From: Clostridia bacterium
GTDB lineage: Bacteria > Bacillota > Clostridia > Oscillospirales > Acutalibacteraceae
Assembly: GCA_017461235.1 (NCBI GenBank)
Contig: JAFTYU010000013.1
Location: 51,014-115,013, forward strand
Reading direction: 5' to 3'
DNA: 64,000 bases
The notes beneath the pieces were generated by a model. The model was not told the origin of the DNA and searched no databases. It saw nothing but the letters and a program-made list of their open reading frames with translations. Below, piece after piece: positions 17,574-26,797 of this stretch (positions within the stretch are counted from its first letter, which is position 1; each line of letters opens with the position of its first letter). The position numbers and the translations under genes are program-made.

Positions 17574-17738
17574 TGGTCTTAAACCCCATATTTATATGTT
17601 TAAAATTAAATATAGTACCAAAAATATCAATGGGTGAAATGATTTATGAAATTTAATAAAAAACTATGGAAACCTTTGCGCCGATATGGTAATATATTGT
17701 TTATTGACAACAATACAGAAAATATCGGATGTGGTAAA

Positions 17739-19028
17739 ATGAAATATAATTTCAACAGCGAAATTCATTCTCAGGGTGTTGAACTTTGCAATATAACTGC
17801 GCAAGGTTTTAAATCTGCGTGTGTGACTATAAGTTTTGTTCTTCCCCTTGATGAAAATGCGGCGCATTATGCTCTGGTGCCCGGGATGTTGACCCGTTCA
17901 TCCGAAAAATACCCTGATGTAACGTGCATTGAAAGAAAGCTTGCCCTTCTCTACGGTGCGGAGCTGGTTGCAGATATCACCAAAACAGGTGAAAATCAGA
18001 TTTTGAAATTAGGCGTTTCGTGCATAGATGACCGCTTTGCATTTGACGGCGAAAGCATTACGGCAGAATGTAGTGAGTTGCTGTTTGAGCTTGTTTTCAG
18101 ACCCTTGCTTGTAAACGGTGTTTTTGCACAGAAGGATGTTGAGAGCGAAAAGCGTCTTCTTTGTGAGAGGCTTGCCGCAGAGATAAGCGATAAAAGAGTG
18201 TATGCCAAAAATCGTTGTGAAGAAATTATGTTCAGTGACGAGACATACGGAATACATCGTTTGGGAACACAAAAAGATATTGAGACAATTACTCCCGAAA
18301 GTCTTTACGAAGCATATAAGAAGATTCTTTCAAGTGCCAAAATATGCGTGTGTGTAAGTGGTAAAACCGACTATCAGGCGGTAAAGAATACATTGGCGAA
18401 ATATCTGGGATGTATTGAGCGTGATTTGGTTATGAGTGAAACCCTTTTCGTTGAAAGGGCAGAAGACGTAACGTATAAAAAAGAGTGCGAACCTGTAAAA
18501 CAGGGCAAGCTTGTTATGGGCTTCCGTATGGGTATGCGTGATGCGGACGATAACTATGCTGCGCGCAGAGTTATGGTCGATATTTTCGGTGGCAGTCCGC
18601 ACTCTAAGCTGTTTACCGTTGTTCGTGAAAAAATGAGTCTTTGCTATTATTGCTCTGCTCGTTTAATAAGAGCAAAAGGTGTTATGTTTGTGCAGAGCGG
18701 TATTGAAAGTTATAATGAAGAAAAAGCTACTGAAGCAATACTTCAGCAGCTTGAAGATATTAAAAAAGGTAATTTTACAGACAGCGACATCGAAGCATCG
18801 GTAAAAGCCTTGGAAGACAGCTTCAAAAGTGTTTCCGACAGTCCCGAGACGTTGGACTCATGGTTTATGTCACAATGCGTTTCGGGTGAATACAAATACC
18901 CGGAAGATTTTATTGATGAATTTAAAAAGGTTACACGCGCGGATATTATAAGAGCTGCCGAAGACGTAACACTTGATACAATATTTATGCTTGAAGGAAC
19001 AGCGGAAGGCGGTGAAACCGATGAGTGA
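17739..19028 (+). CDS. M16 peptidase-like protein lacking the zinc site (YmfF type)
   Basis: A 429-residue insulinase-fold protein. No HxxEH zinc motif is present at the usual place, so it is probably the non-catalytic partner of the next protein, as in YmfF/YmfH-type pairs. The C-terminal half keeps the M16 pattern (FGGSPHSKLFTVVREKMSLCYYCSARL). The ATG at 17739 gives the family-like start MKYNFNSEIHSQGVELCNI; an in-frame ATG at 17646 would add 31 residues and cannot be excluded. It overlaps the next gene by eight bases, indicating translational coupling. The substrate is unknown. Confidence 0.85.
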   Translation: MKYNFNSEIHSQGVELCNITAQGFKSACVTISFVLPLDENAAHYALVPGMLTRSSEKYPDVTCIERKLALLYGAELVADITKTGENQILKLGVSCIDDRFAFDGESITAECSELLFELVFRPLLVNGVFAQKDVESEKRLLCERLAAEISDKRVYAKNRCEEIMFSDETYGIHRLGTQKDIETITPESLYEAYKKILSSAKICVCVSGKTDYQAVKNTLAKYLGCIERDLVMSETLFVERAEDVTYKKECEPVKQGKLVMGFRMGMRDADDNYAARRVMVDIFGGSPHSKLFTVVREKMSLCYYCSARLIRAKGVMFVQSGIESYNEEKATEAILQQLEDIKKGNFTDSDIEASVKALEDSFKSVSDSPETLDSWFMSQCVSGEYKYPEDFIDEFKKVTRADIIRAAEDVTLDTIFMLEGTAEGGETDE

Positions 19029-20313
19029 AAATAAAATAAAATATATTGAAAACAATGTTCTTGAAGAAGGTTATTATTCAATAGAACACAAATCGGGATT
19101 GCAGATTTTCGTTTATCCGAAGGATGATTATGCATCTACCTACGCAGTTTTCGGCACAAAGTACGGCTCTATTGATACCCGTTTTAAAAGAAGTGACAGA
19201 GAGAATTTTACGGAAATTCCTGCAGGTACTGCTCATTTTCTGGAGCACAAGCTTTTTGAAAGTGAAGAACTTGATGCATTCCAGCGTTACGCTAAAACAG
19301 GTGCTTCTGCCAATGCATATACAAGTTTTGACAGAACGTGCTATCTGTTTACGTGTACGGGCAATTTCAAGGAGAATTTTGAAATTCTTCTCGATTTTGT
19401 ACGACACCCTTATTTTACGGAAGAAACAGTAAAAAAAGAGCAGGGTATAATCGGTCAGGAGATTGATATGTACAAGGATTCGCCGGAATGGGAATGTCTT
19501 TTTAATCTTCTTGATGCCATGTACGTCAATCACCCTGTAAAGATAGATATAGCAGGCACAAAGCAGTCTATTTCTGAAATAACGGCGGAGATGCTTTTTG
19601 CTTGTTATGATACATTCTATAATCTTTCTAATATGGCACTTGCGGTTTCCGGTAATACAACCGTTGAAGAAGTTCTCGGGGTTGCCGACAGACTTCTTAC
19701 AAAGGATGAAGAGGTGACTGTGGAAAGAGCCTTTCTTGATGAGCCGGCTGAAATTGTAAAGGATTATGTTGAAGAAAATCTTCCTGTTGCAACGCCTGTT
19801 TTCGCTTTCGGATACAAGGAGAGTCATGATGCACCTGAAAGAACCTTGCAGGAAGAAATTGCAATGTCATTAATTCTTGATATTGTTGCAGGGCAGATGT
19901 CACCGTTGTATAAAGAGCTTCTTGATGACGGTCTTGTGAACAATACGTTCTCAACAGAGTATTTCCACGGATATAATTATGCCGCTCCGCTTTTTTCGGG
20001 TGAGTCAGTGAATCCCCGTGAAGTTGCTGCACGAATTAAAAAAGCAATTGGGGCGTTGAAAGACAGTCTTATAACCACAGAACAGTTTGAAACCGTTCGT
20101 AAAAAACAGTACGGTAAAACGGTAAGGGCGTTTTCTGATGTGGATACCCTTGCCAACGGTCTCGTTGTATCGCATTTTGTCAACGAAGAATTGTTTTCGG
20201 AATTTGAAGTTATAAAAGACCTTGACCTTGATTTTGTTAATAATTTGCTTGTTAGATCATTTAATGAAAACACGGCGGTGCTTTCCGTTGTGTGTCAGAA
20301 ACAGGATAACTGA
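19021..20313 (+). CDS. M16 family zinc peptidase (YmfH type)
   Basis: A 430-residue peptidase. It carries the inverted zinc motif HFLEH (in GTAHFLEHKLFE), an IGQEIDMYKDSPEW segment with the downstream glutamate ligand region, and the NMALAVSGN segment closing the first half, all typical of M16 enzymes. The second half (SPLYKELLDDGLVNNTFSTEYF) is the substrate-clamp domain. The ATG at 19021 lies inside the end of the previous gene. Together the two products are predicted to form a heteromeric peptidase chamber. The biological substrate in this organism is not known. Confidence 0.92.
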   Translation: MSENKIKYIENNVLEEGYYSIEHKSGLQIFVYPKDDYASTYAVFGTKYGSIDTRFKRSDRENFTEIPAGTAHFLEHKLFESEELDAFQRYAKTGASANAYTSFDRTCYLFTCTGNFKENFEILLDFVRHPYFTEETVKKEQGIIGQEIDMYKDSPEWECLFNLLDAMYVNHPVKIDIAGTKQSISEITAEMLFACYDTFYNLSNMALAVSGNTTVEEVLGVADRLLTKDEEVTVERAFLDEPAEIVKDYVEENLPVATPVFAFGYKESHDAPERTLQEEIAMSLILDIVAGQMSPLYKELLDDGLVNNTFSTEYFHGYNYAAPLFSGESVNPREVAARIKKAIGALKDSLITTEQFETVRKKQYGKTVRAFSDVDTLANGLVVSHFVNEELFSEFEVIKDLDLDFVNNLLVRSFNENTAVLSVVCQKQDN

Positions 20314-20624
20314 AACGGCCTTTAGGTCGTTATAGCCGTGGTAAGTTGATCCTCGTCCGGTTTTGAAAGGCGAATTTTGCACTAACGGCGTCAAAACTCT
20401 TGAAATATGACAGTGTTCCTGCGAGTTTTTCTTTGTTATTGCAAAAATTTTTGCCTTACAAAACTGCAGGCACCCGGAATGTAAAGATTTTGGTGCATCG
20501 GGGTGTTTCTTTGGTGCAGACATACAGACATATGTCAAGACGAAAAAGCCTTGATGTGCCGAAAGATTAAAATTTTAGGCGTACGGGATTCGACTCCGTA
20601 CGGCTATACATAGGAGTGTTTTAT
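20314..20624. other. 311-base intergenic region with hairpins, no gene seen
   Basis: The region contains a hairpin AACGGCC-TTTA-GGTCGTT (20314-20331), a GCAAAAATTTTTGC palindrome near 20437, and a perfect CGTACGG/CCGTACG stem (about 20580-20602) just before the lgt ribosome site. No start/ribosome-site pair supports a protein. It may hold a structured leader or a small RNA, or be a dispersed repeat. Confidence 0.4.
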
Positions 20625-21656
20625 TTGGAATGGTTTGCTGACAGTGCACAGGTTGTATTCGGCGGTATAGATAAAGTTTTTGATGTTTCATCTGTTTTCT
20701 GTGAGTTTTATATCGGTTCGGAATTTGTGCAGATAAGGTGGTATGGTGTTATAATTGCGTTAGGGTTCACGCTGGCGGCACTTTTTGGCGGTCGCATAGC
20801 ATACACCTGGCGGATAAGCTTATCAAAAATGGTCGATGTGCTTATCTACGGCTCCCTTGGCGGTATTATAGGGGCAAGAGCCTACTACGTTATATTTGAG
20901 TGGGACTATTACAGTGAGCATTTAGGCGAGATTATTGCGATATGGAACGGTGGACTTGCCATATACGGCGGTATTATAGGCGGGATTATTGCAGGATATA
21001 TAACCAGTAAGGTTTTGAAACTGAATTTCCTTAATCTTTTAGACCTTGTGGGTATGAGCCTTCTTATAGGTCAGGGGATAGGAAGATGGGGCAATTACGC
21101 CAACCAAGAGGCGTTCGGTACTTTTACAAACGGTGATTACGGTATGATGAGCGATAAAATAGTCAGGTACATTTCCCGTAATCCTTCAAAATTCGGGCTT
21201 GAAGGTGTTTCTGATGTGGCTGCTCATATTGAAGAAAACAAGCTTTTCGTTCATCCCACGTTTTTCTATGAGTTTGCATCTTGTATGCTTGGATTTCTGG
21301 TCTTATACATCATTCTTAAAAAATTCAGAAAATTCAGCGGTCAGTTATTCTTGTGTTACGGCATATGGTACGGAACTGAAAGGGCAATAGTTGAAGGCTT
21401 GAGAACAGACAGTCTTTATATAGGTAATACAGATCTCAGAGTGTCGCAGGTGCTTTCTGTTGCAATTGCCGCAGTATGTCTTGTAATACTTGTTATAAAT
21501 CTAATAAGAGTAAAAAAGAATCCTAAGCCCATTGAGGGTGTGGATTATTTTCCTGAGGGTTCTGCGAAAACTCTGAAGGAAAGAAAAGCCGAAAGAACCG
21601 CAAGGCTTGCGGAAACAGCGGCATCAAAAACAGAAAAGGATGTTGAAAATGGCTGA
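20625..21656 (+). CDS. lgt: Prolipoprotein diacylglyceryl transferase
   Basis: A 343-residue membrane enzyme that transfers diacylglycerol from phosphatidylglycerol to the lipobox cysteine of prolipoproteins. The signature GQGIGRWGNYANQEAFG is present and about seven hydrophobic segments are visible, starting with IRWYGVIIALGFTLAALFGG. The catalytic-loop YGxxxxG-like AIYGGIIGG is also seen. The TTG at 20625 is chosen, as AGGAG lies eight bases upstream; a GTG at 20616 overlaps that site. The C-terminal about 50 residues are a Lys/Glu/Ala-rich tail beyond the usual length. It overlaps folD by eight bases. Confidence 0.95.
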   Translation: MEWFADSAQVVFGGIDKVFDVSSVFCEFYIGSEFVQIRWYGVIIALGFTLAALFGGRIAYTWRISLSKMVDVLIYGSLGGIIGARAYYVIFEWDYYSEHLGEIIAIWNGGLAIYGGIIGGIIAGYITSKVLKLNFLNLLDLVGMSLLIGQGIGRWGNYANQEAFGTFTNGDYGMMSDKIVRYISRNPSKFGLEGVSDVAAHIEENKLFVHPTFFYEFASCMLGFLVLYIILKKFRKFSGQLFLCYGIWYGTERAIVEGLRTDSLYIGNTDLRVSQVLSVAIAAVCLVILVINLIRVKKNPKPIEGVDYFPEGSAKTLKERKAERTARLAETAASKTEKDVENG

Positions 21657-22485
21657 AATTATAAGCGGTAAAGTCGTTTCAGCGGCAAAACGTGAAGAAA
21701 TCAAAAATCGTGTTAAACAACTTAACGCAAACGGTAAACAGGTGGGTCTTGCGGTTATTATCGTCGGTAACAACAGTGCATCAAGAGTGTACGTAAATAA
21801 TAAGAAAAAAGCCTGTGAAGAAGTGGGTATCAACTCTTATGAATATGCTTTGCCCGAAGAAACAACACAGGAAGAGCTTCTGTCATTGATTGCGCAACTC
21901 AATAAGGATGAAAAAGTCAACGGCATACTTTGTCAGTTGCCATTGCCCGGACATATCGATGAACAAGCGGTTATCAATAACATCGACCCTTCAAAAGACG
22001 TTGATGCTTTCCATCCCTTTAACGTGGGTCACATAATGATAGGGGATTACACATTCCTGCCGTGTACTCCGGCAGGTATTATGGAAATGCTGAAGTTCTA
22101 TAATATAAGTGTAAAGGGTAAAAAATGTGTTGTTATAGGAAGAAGCAATATTGTTGGTAAACCTATGGCTATGCTCCTTCTTAAGGAGAACGGTACCGTT
22201 GAAATCTGCCATTCAAGAACAGAAAATCTTAAGACCGAAACCTTAAGTGCAGATATTCTTGTTGCCGCCGTAGGTAAGGCTGATTTCGTAACTGCAGATA
22301 TGGTTAAAGAAGGCGCGGTAGTTATTGATGTTGGTATGAACAGAAATGCAGATGGTAAGCTTTGCGGCGATGTTTGCTATGCAGAAGTTGAAAAGGTAGC
22401 ATCGTTTATAACCCCTGTTCCCGGAGGAGTTGGACCTATGACTATTACCATGCTCCTTGAAAATACCGTAAGAGCAGTTGAATAA
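21649..22485 (+). CDS. folD: Methylenetetrahydrofolate dehydrogenase/cyclohydrolase FolD
   Basis: A 278-residue bifunctional enzyme interconverting 5,10-methylene-, methenyl- and 10-formyl-tetrahydrofolate with NADP. It has the YVNNKKKACEEVGI segment with the catalytic lysine, QLPLPGHID, the DVDAFHPFNVG loop, VVIGRSNIVGKPMAMLL for the dinucleotide and GAVVIDVGMNR...TPVPGGVGPMTITMLLENT at the end. The ATG at 21649 lies within the lgt end, so translation is coupled. Length and motifs are normal. Confidence 0.97.
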   Translation: MAEIISGKVVSAAKREEIKNRVKQLNANGKQVGLAVIIVGNNSASRVYVNNKKKACEEVGINSYEYALPEETTQEELLSLIAQLNKDEKVNGILCQLPLPGHIDEQAVINNIDPSKDVDAFHPFNVGHIMIGDYTFLPCTPAGIMEMLKFYNISVKGKKCVVIGRSNIVGKPMAMLLLKENGTVEICHSRTENLKTETLSADILVAAVGKADFVTADMVKEGAVVIDVGMNRNADGKLCGDVCYAEVEKVASFITPVPGGVGPMTITMLLENTVRAVE

Positions 22486-22571
22486 TTCTGTAAGAATTTA
22501 ATTATTTTTTTAAATCAAATGGCATTATTAACATAAAAACGAAGGAATTTTTGTTAGGTTTTAATGATTGA

Positions 22572-22617
22572 AAACACCCTTATTGGCAGACAGATTGCTT
22601 GACAATAAAGGGTGTTT
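22572..22617 (+). terminator. Terminator of the lgt-folD operon
   Basis: AAACACCCTTATTG pairs with CAATAAAGGGTGTTT across a 17-base loop. The right arm overlaps the promoter of the next gene, so the two may compete. Confidence 0.55.
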
Positions 22618-22627
22618 ATATTATAAT
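22599..22627 (+). promoter_or_regulatory. Promoter of the LRR gene at 22703
   Basis: TTGACA (22599-22604) and TATAAT (22622-22627) with an ideal 17-base spacer. The spacer carries the right arm of the upstream terminator hairpin. Confidence 0.85.
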
Positions 22628-22702
22628 AATTCTATCTGTAAAGTGGATTATCACTTATCTTTTTTACGGTAAAAAGTACATTTTTGAAGGGATGCGTGTT
22701 TT

Positions 22703-25700
22703 ATGACAGCATGTAAGAAACCCCTCTGTGGCATACTTGCGTTTATTCTTGTATTCGTATTTATTGCCGCAGTGCCTGTTTCGGTTTTTGCAGAAGATGG
22801 CGAAGAAGTTACATTTTCAGCAACCGAAATCGAAAAAAACAAAAAACTCGACGAGAAAACAGGTCTTGAGTATCTTGAAACCGCTGACGGTTCGTCACTC
22901 CAGATTGTTGGCTATCAGGGTAAAGATACGGAAGTAAAAATACCTTCCAGTATTGATAGTCTCAGTATTATTGCAATCGGCTCATATGCCTTTGCCGGCA
23001 ATACAACAATCGAAGTTGTTAAACTCCCCAACGACGTTACCGAATTGGGCGAAGGTGCATTTAAAGGTTGTACTTCTCTTAAAGAGTTAAAGAAGGATGA
23101 TTCTCTTTCCAAAATCGGTGTATCTGCTTTTGAAGGATGTACATCTTTGGAAGAATATGAGATTTCTGACGCAGTAACAGATATCCCTGCAAGATGTTTT
23201 GCGGGCTGTACTTCACTTGCAGAGCTCAAAGTTCACAAGAACATTAAGAATGTTGCAAAGGATGCTTTTGTAGATACTGCTTGGGAAAACGCTAAAGAAG
23301 ACGGCGGTCTTGCTTTCGGCAGAGTTATGTATTCATATAAAGGTAATCTCAAAAACATTGAAATTCCAAAAGGTGTTTCCATAATAGAAGATTATGCATT
23401 TCTCGGTAACACAGACCTTGAAAAGCTTACATTCGGTCCTGACGTTGAAGAAATCGGTCTTTACGCTTTCCAGAACTGTGTAAACCTTAAAGAGGTTGTT
23501 ATTGATGATGCAATGGGTATCGTTAGTGCCGGTGCTTTCAAGGGCTGTAAATCCCTTAAGTCAATCGACTTTTCAGAAGCAACACTTGCAACTATCGGTT
23601 ACGAGAGTTTTGCAGATTGTACTTCTCTTGCGGAAGTAGGCACATCAGAAACTCTTTCTGAAATCGGTGACTATGCTTTCGCTAACACACAGGTTAAAAC
23701 CCTTAAGCTTTATAAGAACGTTAACTCTATTACTGCAGATGCTTTTGCAGGTGTAAAAACACTTGAAGGCATTGAGGTTGTTGACAATAATAAAACTTTC
23801 TCTGCGGTTGACGGCGTTCTTTATAATAAAAAGGGAACATCAATCATAGTATATCCTTCTGCTAAAAAGGGTGCTTTTGAAATTCCGCAGGGTGTTGAAT
23901 CTGTTTCTGACAGAGCCTTTAAGGATTCTGTAGTTACAGATGTTACCGTTGCTGATGATGCGGCTCTTAATTATATCGGTGTTTCAGCATTTGAAAATTC
24001 AGGTATTACTTCAATTGAAATCCCTGCAAACGTTTCAAAAATCAACAGTGCTGCATTTAAAAATGCAACTAAACTTTCAAAAATTGTATTTAACGAAGGT
24101 CTTACATATATCTGTGCTTCTGCTTTCGAAGGATGCACGGCACTCAAGGCTGTTGAAGTTCCTGCAACTGTTCAGACAATTGCGGCAGGCGCATTCAGAA
24201 ATGCAGGTCTTACAAGTGTTAAAACCGGTGATGGTGTAGCGCAGATTGCCGCAGAAGCATTCGCAGGTAACAAAGACCTTGCAGATGTTGTACTCGGCTC
24301 AAACGTTGCAAAAATCGGTAAAGATGCTTTTAAAGATTGTGTAGCACTCAAGAAGATTGCTCTCCCTGCGTCAGTGGTTGATTTCAGTGCTGCAGCTTTC
24401 AGCGGTTGTACCGCTCTTAACTCAATTGTTATTGATAGCAAAAACGCTGTTTATAAATCAAACGGTGCGTCAGTTTACACTGCTGATGGTGAAAAGCTTG
24501 TTGTTGCAGGTAATGCAAAATCAACAACAGTCGCTATCGCAGAAGGTACAAAGGTAATTGCGGCTAACGCTTTCGACCTTGCAGTTAACACAGCTGCAAT
24601 CACTTTCCCAAAATCACTTGTTAACGTTGAAGGAAACGCTCTTGATGTTACTGCATGGTATGCTGCTAATGATGGAGTTATCGTTGCAGGCAGCGTTCTT
24701 TACAAAGTTAAAGGCGGCGTGGCTGACCTTATTGTTCCGGAAGGCGTTAAAACAATTGCTGATGGCGCAGTCAAAAACTCGGCAGTAAAAACAGTAATCC
24801 TTCCTTCTACACTTAAAGAGATCGGAAAATCTGCTTTTGAAGGCTCAAGCATTGCATCTATTGTTATTCCTGACAGCGTAACAAAGATTGCAACAGCTGC
24901 ATTTAAAAATATTACAACGCTTAAAAAAGTTAAATTATCTGCAAACCTTGAAACATTAGGCACAGGCGCATTTAACGGTTGTAAAGCTCTTATTGAAGCT
25001 TCAATTCCCGAAAAAGTGAAGGTTCTTTCTGCGGACGCATTTGCAGGTTGTGAAGCACTTGCTAAAGTTGAACTCGGTGCAGTTGAAGAAATTGAACAGT
25101 ACGCATTTGAAGGTTGTACTGCATTGACTGAGATTACGCTTCCTGCAACAGTTGCAGTTTGTGAAGCATTAGCATTTGAAGGTTGTACTGCCCTTGAGAA
25201 AATTGCAGTTGACAAGGCTAATGAGGTTTACAGTGCTACTGAAGACGGTGTTGTTCTTGCCGCAAATGCTGAAGGCGAATTTGATACAATCGCCATCTAT
25301 CCTGCAGGTAAGAAAGGCGCTTACGCAGTCCCCGAGAACGTAAAACATATCGCAGACAAGGCTTTCTATAACTGCGATGCTCTTACAGAGATTACCTTTG
25401 CAGAAGGTTTTGACAGTATCGGCGCTGAAGCATTCTTTGATTGTGATAATATTACAAGTGTTGCTATGCCTGATAGTGCAAGAAATATCGGCGACCTCGC
25501 TTTTGCATCTTGTGACAATCTCCGTTATTTCGGTGTTGTAAATAACCTTACAGTTTACCAAGATAACACATTTGAAGGTTGTTACTATTTCAACTATGAT
25601 TCAGTTGATATTGATGTTGAAGATAACTACGGTGCTATCATCGGTATTATCATAGGTGTATTTGCTGTAATCGGTATTGTTTGGTACATTGTTTACAACA

Positions 25701-25810
25701 AAAAACAGAAAAAAATCCAGAAAGAAATTCTTGAGAAAAATGCTATTGCAGAAGAGCTTGCTGCAATGAAAGCAAAAGAAGCAGAGAAAGCTGAAGAAGA
25801 AACTGTCTGA
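22703..25810 (+). CDS. Membrane-anchored BspA-type LRR_5 protein
   Basis: A 1035-residue protein with a signal peptide (1-31, ending VFAED), then about forty LRR_5 units of the form IGxxAFxGCTxLxxIxLP. Several include the BspA-type DGVLYNKKGT...YPxxKKG insert. A single transmembrane helix lies near 978-1000 (IIGIIIGVFAVIGIVWYIV), followed by a Lys/Glu-rich cytoplasmic tail. The repeats are alanine- and lysine-rich, unlike the LRR pair at the left end, and this protein has a real membrane anchor instead of the short tail seen there. It is probably displayed outside on the membrane; the ligand is unknown. It has its own promoter and terminator. Confidence 0.88.
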   Translation: MTACKKPLCGILAFILVFVFIAAVPVSVFAEDGEEVTFSATEIEKNKKLDEKTGLEYLETADGSSLQIVGYQGKDTEVKIPSSIDSLSIIAIGSYAFAGNTTIEVVKLPNDVTELGEGAFKGCTSLKELKKDDSLSKIGVSAFEGCTSLEEYEISDAVTDIPARCFAGCTSLAELKVHKNIKNVAKDAFVDTAWENAKEDGGLAFGRVMYSYKGNLKNIEIPKGVSIIEDYAFLGNTDLEKLTFGPDVEEIGLYAFQNCVNLKEVVIDDAMGIVSAGAFKGCKSLKSIDFSEATLATIGYESFADCTSLAEVGTSETLSEIGDYAFANTQVKTLKLYKNVNSITADAFAGVKTLEGIEVVDNNKTFSAVDGVLYNKKGTSIIVYPSAKKGAFEIPQGVESVSDRAFKDSVVTDVTVADDAALNYIGVSAFENSGITSIEIPANVSKINSAAFKNATKLSKIVFNEGLTYICASAFEGCTALKAVEVPATVQTIAAGAFRNAGLTSVKTGDGVAQIAAEAFAGNKDLADVVLGSNVAKIGKDAFKDCVALKKIALPASVVDFSAAAFSGCTALNSIVIDSKNAVYKSNGASVYTADGEKLVVAGNAKSTTVAIAEGTKVIAANAFDLAVNTAAITFPKSLVNVEGNALDVTAWYAANDGVIVAGSVLYKVKGGVADLIVPEGVKTIADGAVKNSAVKTVILPSTLKEIGKSAFEGSSIASIVIPDSVTKIATAAFKNITTLKKVKLSANLETLGTGAFNGCKALIEASIPEKVKVLSADAFAGCEALAKVELGAVEEIEQYAFEGCTALTEITLPATVAVCEALAFEGCTALEKIAVDKANEVYSATEDGVVLAANAEGEFDTIAIYPAGKKGAYAVPENVKHIADKAFYNCDALTEITFAEGFDSIGAEAFFDCDNITSVAMPDSARNIGDLAFASCDNLRYFGVVNNLTVYQDNTFEGCYYFNYDSVDIDVEDNYGAIIGIIIGVFAVIGIVWYIVYNKKQKKIQKEILEKNAIAEELAAMKAKEAEKAEEETV

Positions 25811-25820
25811 TGATAATTTT

Positions 25821-25852
25821 AAACCCCTTGTTTCGGCAAGGGGTTTTGTTTT
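25821..25852 (+). terminator. Terminator of the LRR gene
   Basis: AAACCCCTTG/CAAGGGGTTT stem with a six-base loop, followed by a T-rich run. Confidence 0.9.
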
Positions 25853-25875
25853 TTTCTGTGAGCTTCCGAAAAAAT

Positions 25876-25903
25876 AACCCCCGCAATTATCATTGCGGGG
25901 GTT
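25876..25903 (-). terminator. Terminator of the reverse-strand operon ending at 25916
   Basis: AACCCCCGCAAT/ATTGCGGGGGTT stem with a four-base loop. On the reverse strand a run of T follows, fitting the SDR gene. Confidence 0.88.
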
Positions 25904-25915
25904 GACTGTTTTTTG

Positions 25916-26764
25916 TTAAACACCTGAATATGCGGAGAAACCGCCGTCAACAGGGATAATAACACCTGTAACGAATTTTGAATAAGTTTCATCGCTAAGG
26001 AAAAGTAATGTTCCCGTAAGGTCCTCGGGTACACCGAAACGACCTAAGGGGGTGTGACCGATTATCTTTTCGCTTCTGGGGGTGTATGAGCCGTCTTCAT
26101 TATAGAGAAGGGCTTTGTTCTGATTTGTGGAGAAGAAACCGGGAGCAATAGCATTAACGCGAAGACCAACCTCGGAGAAGTGCACTGCCATAAACTGTGT
26201 GAAGTTTGAAATAGCGGCTTTTGCAGCAGAGTATGCGGGGATCTTGGTAAGGGGTTTGTAAGAATTCATTGATGAGATGTTGATGATAGTGGCGTTTTCG
26301 TTACCAACCATATCTTTTGCAAAAACCTGAGTTGTGAGAAGTGTACCGAGGAAGTTGAGATTGAAAACAAACTCAATACCCTTGGGGTCAAGGTCAAAGA
26401 AGGTTTTTACATCTTCTGTTGCGTCAAGGTCGCAAAGCTCAAATTTTTCTTTTGTGGTATTTCCGCTCGGATGGTTACCGCCCGCACCGTTAATAAGGAT
26501 ATCACATTTGCCTATTTTAGCGTTGATCTCGTCTCGTGCGGCTTGGAGACTTTCTTTTTCGAGTACGTTGCAAGCAACGCCTATAGCTTCAAAACCTTCT
26601 GCTACTATTTCGTCAGCAACCTTCTGTGCTGCATCTAGTCTCAAATCAAGAACTGCAACTTTAACACCTTGTCTTGCAAGGTCTTTTGCAAAACCGCCGC
26701 AAAGAACACCGCCACCGCCTGTAACAACGGCAACTCTGCCTTTAAGATTTGAATGATTAAACAT
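25916..26764 (-). CDS. SDR oxidoreductase of the D-mannonate/fructuronate reductase type
   Basis: A 282-residue short-chain dehydrogenase. It has the nucleotide motif VVTGGGGVLCGGFAKDLARQG, the NGAGGNHPSGN segment with its long insert, the IINISS/YSAAKAAISN catalytic Ser-Tyr-Lys region and a C-terminal GVIIPVDGGFSAYSGV. The extended insert after GGNHP is typical of UxuB-like D-mannonate oxidoreductases in Firmicutes, so hexuronate metabolism (fructuronate to mannonate) is likely but not proven. The ATG at 26764 is chosen, with AAAGGAG eight bases upstream; a GTG at 26773 is less well placed. It follows a sugar isomerase gene by 33 bases and is probably co-transcribed. Confidence 0.85.
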   Translation of the reverse strand: MFNHSNLKGRVAVVTGGGGVLCGGFAKDLARQGVKVAVLDLRLDAAQKVADEIVAEGFEAIGVACNVLEKESLQAARDEINAKIGKCDILINGAGGNHPSGNTTKEKFELCDLDATEDVKTFFDLDPKGIEFVFNLNFLGTLLTTQVFAKDMVGNENATIINISSMNSYKPLTKIPAYSAAKAAISNFTQFMAVHFSEVGLRVNAIAPGFFSTNQNKALLYNEDGSYTPRSEKIIGHTPLGRFGVPEDLTGTLLFLSDETYSKFVTGVIIPVDGGFSAYSGV

Positions 26765-26797
26765 TTTAAACACTCCTTTAATTTATAGTATGTAGTA

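Noticed and set aside
19078-19827. Reverse open frame of 249 codons
   Set aside because: It is fully inside the M16 peptidase gene, has no ribosome site, and its composition looks like a shadow of the real frame.
24700-25215. Reverse open frame of 171 codons in the LRR gene
   Set aside because: It mirrors the repeat structure of the LRR gene and lacks a start site; long antisense frames are common over repetitive coding DNA.
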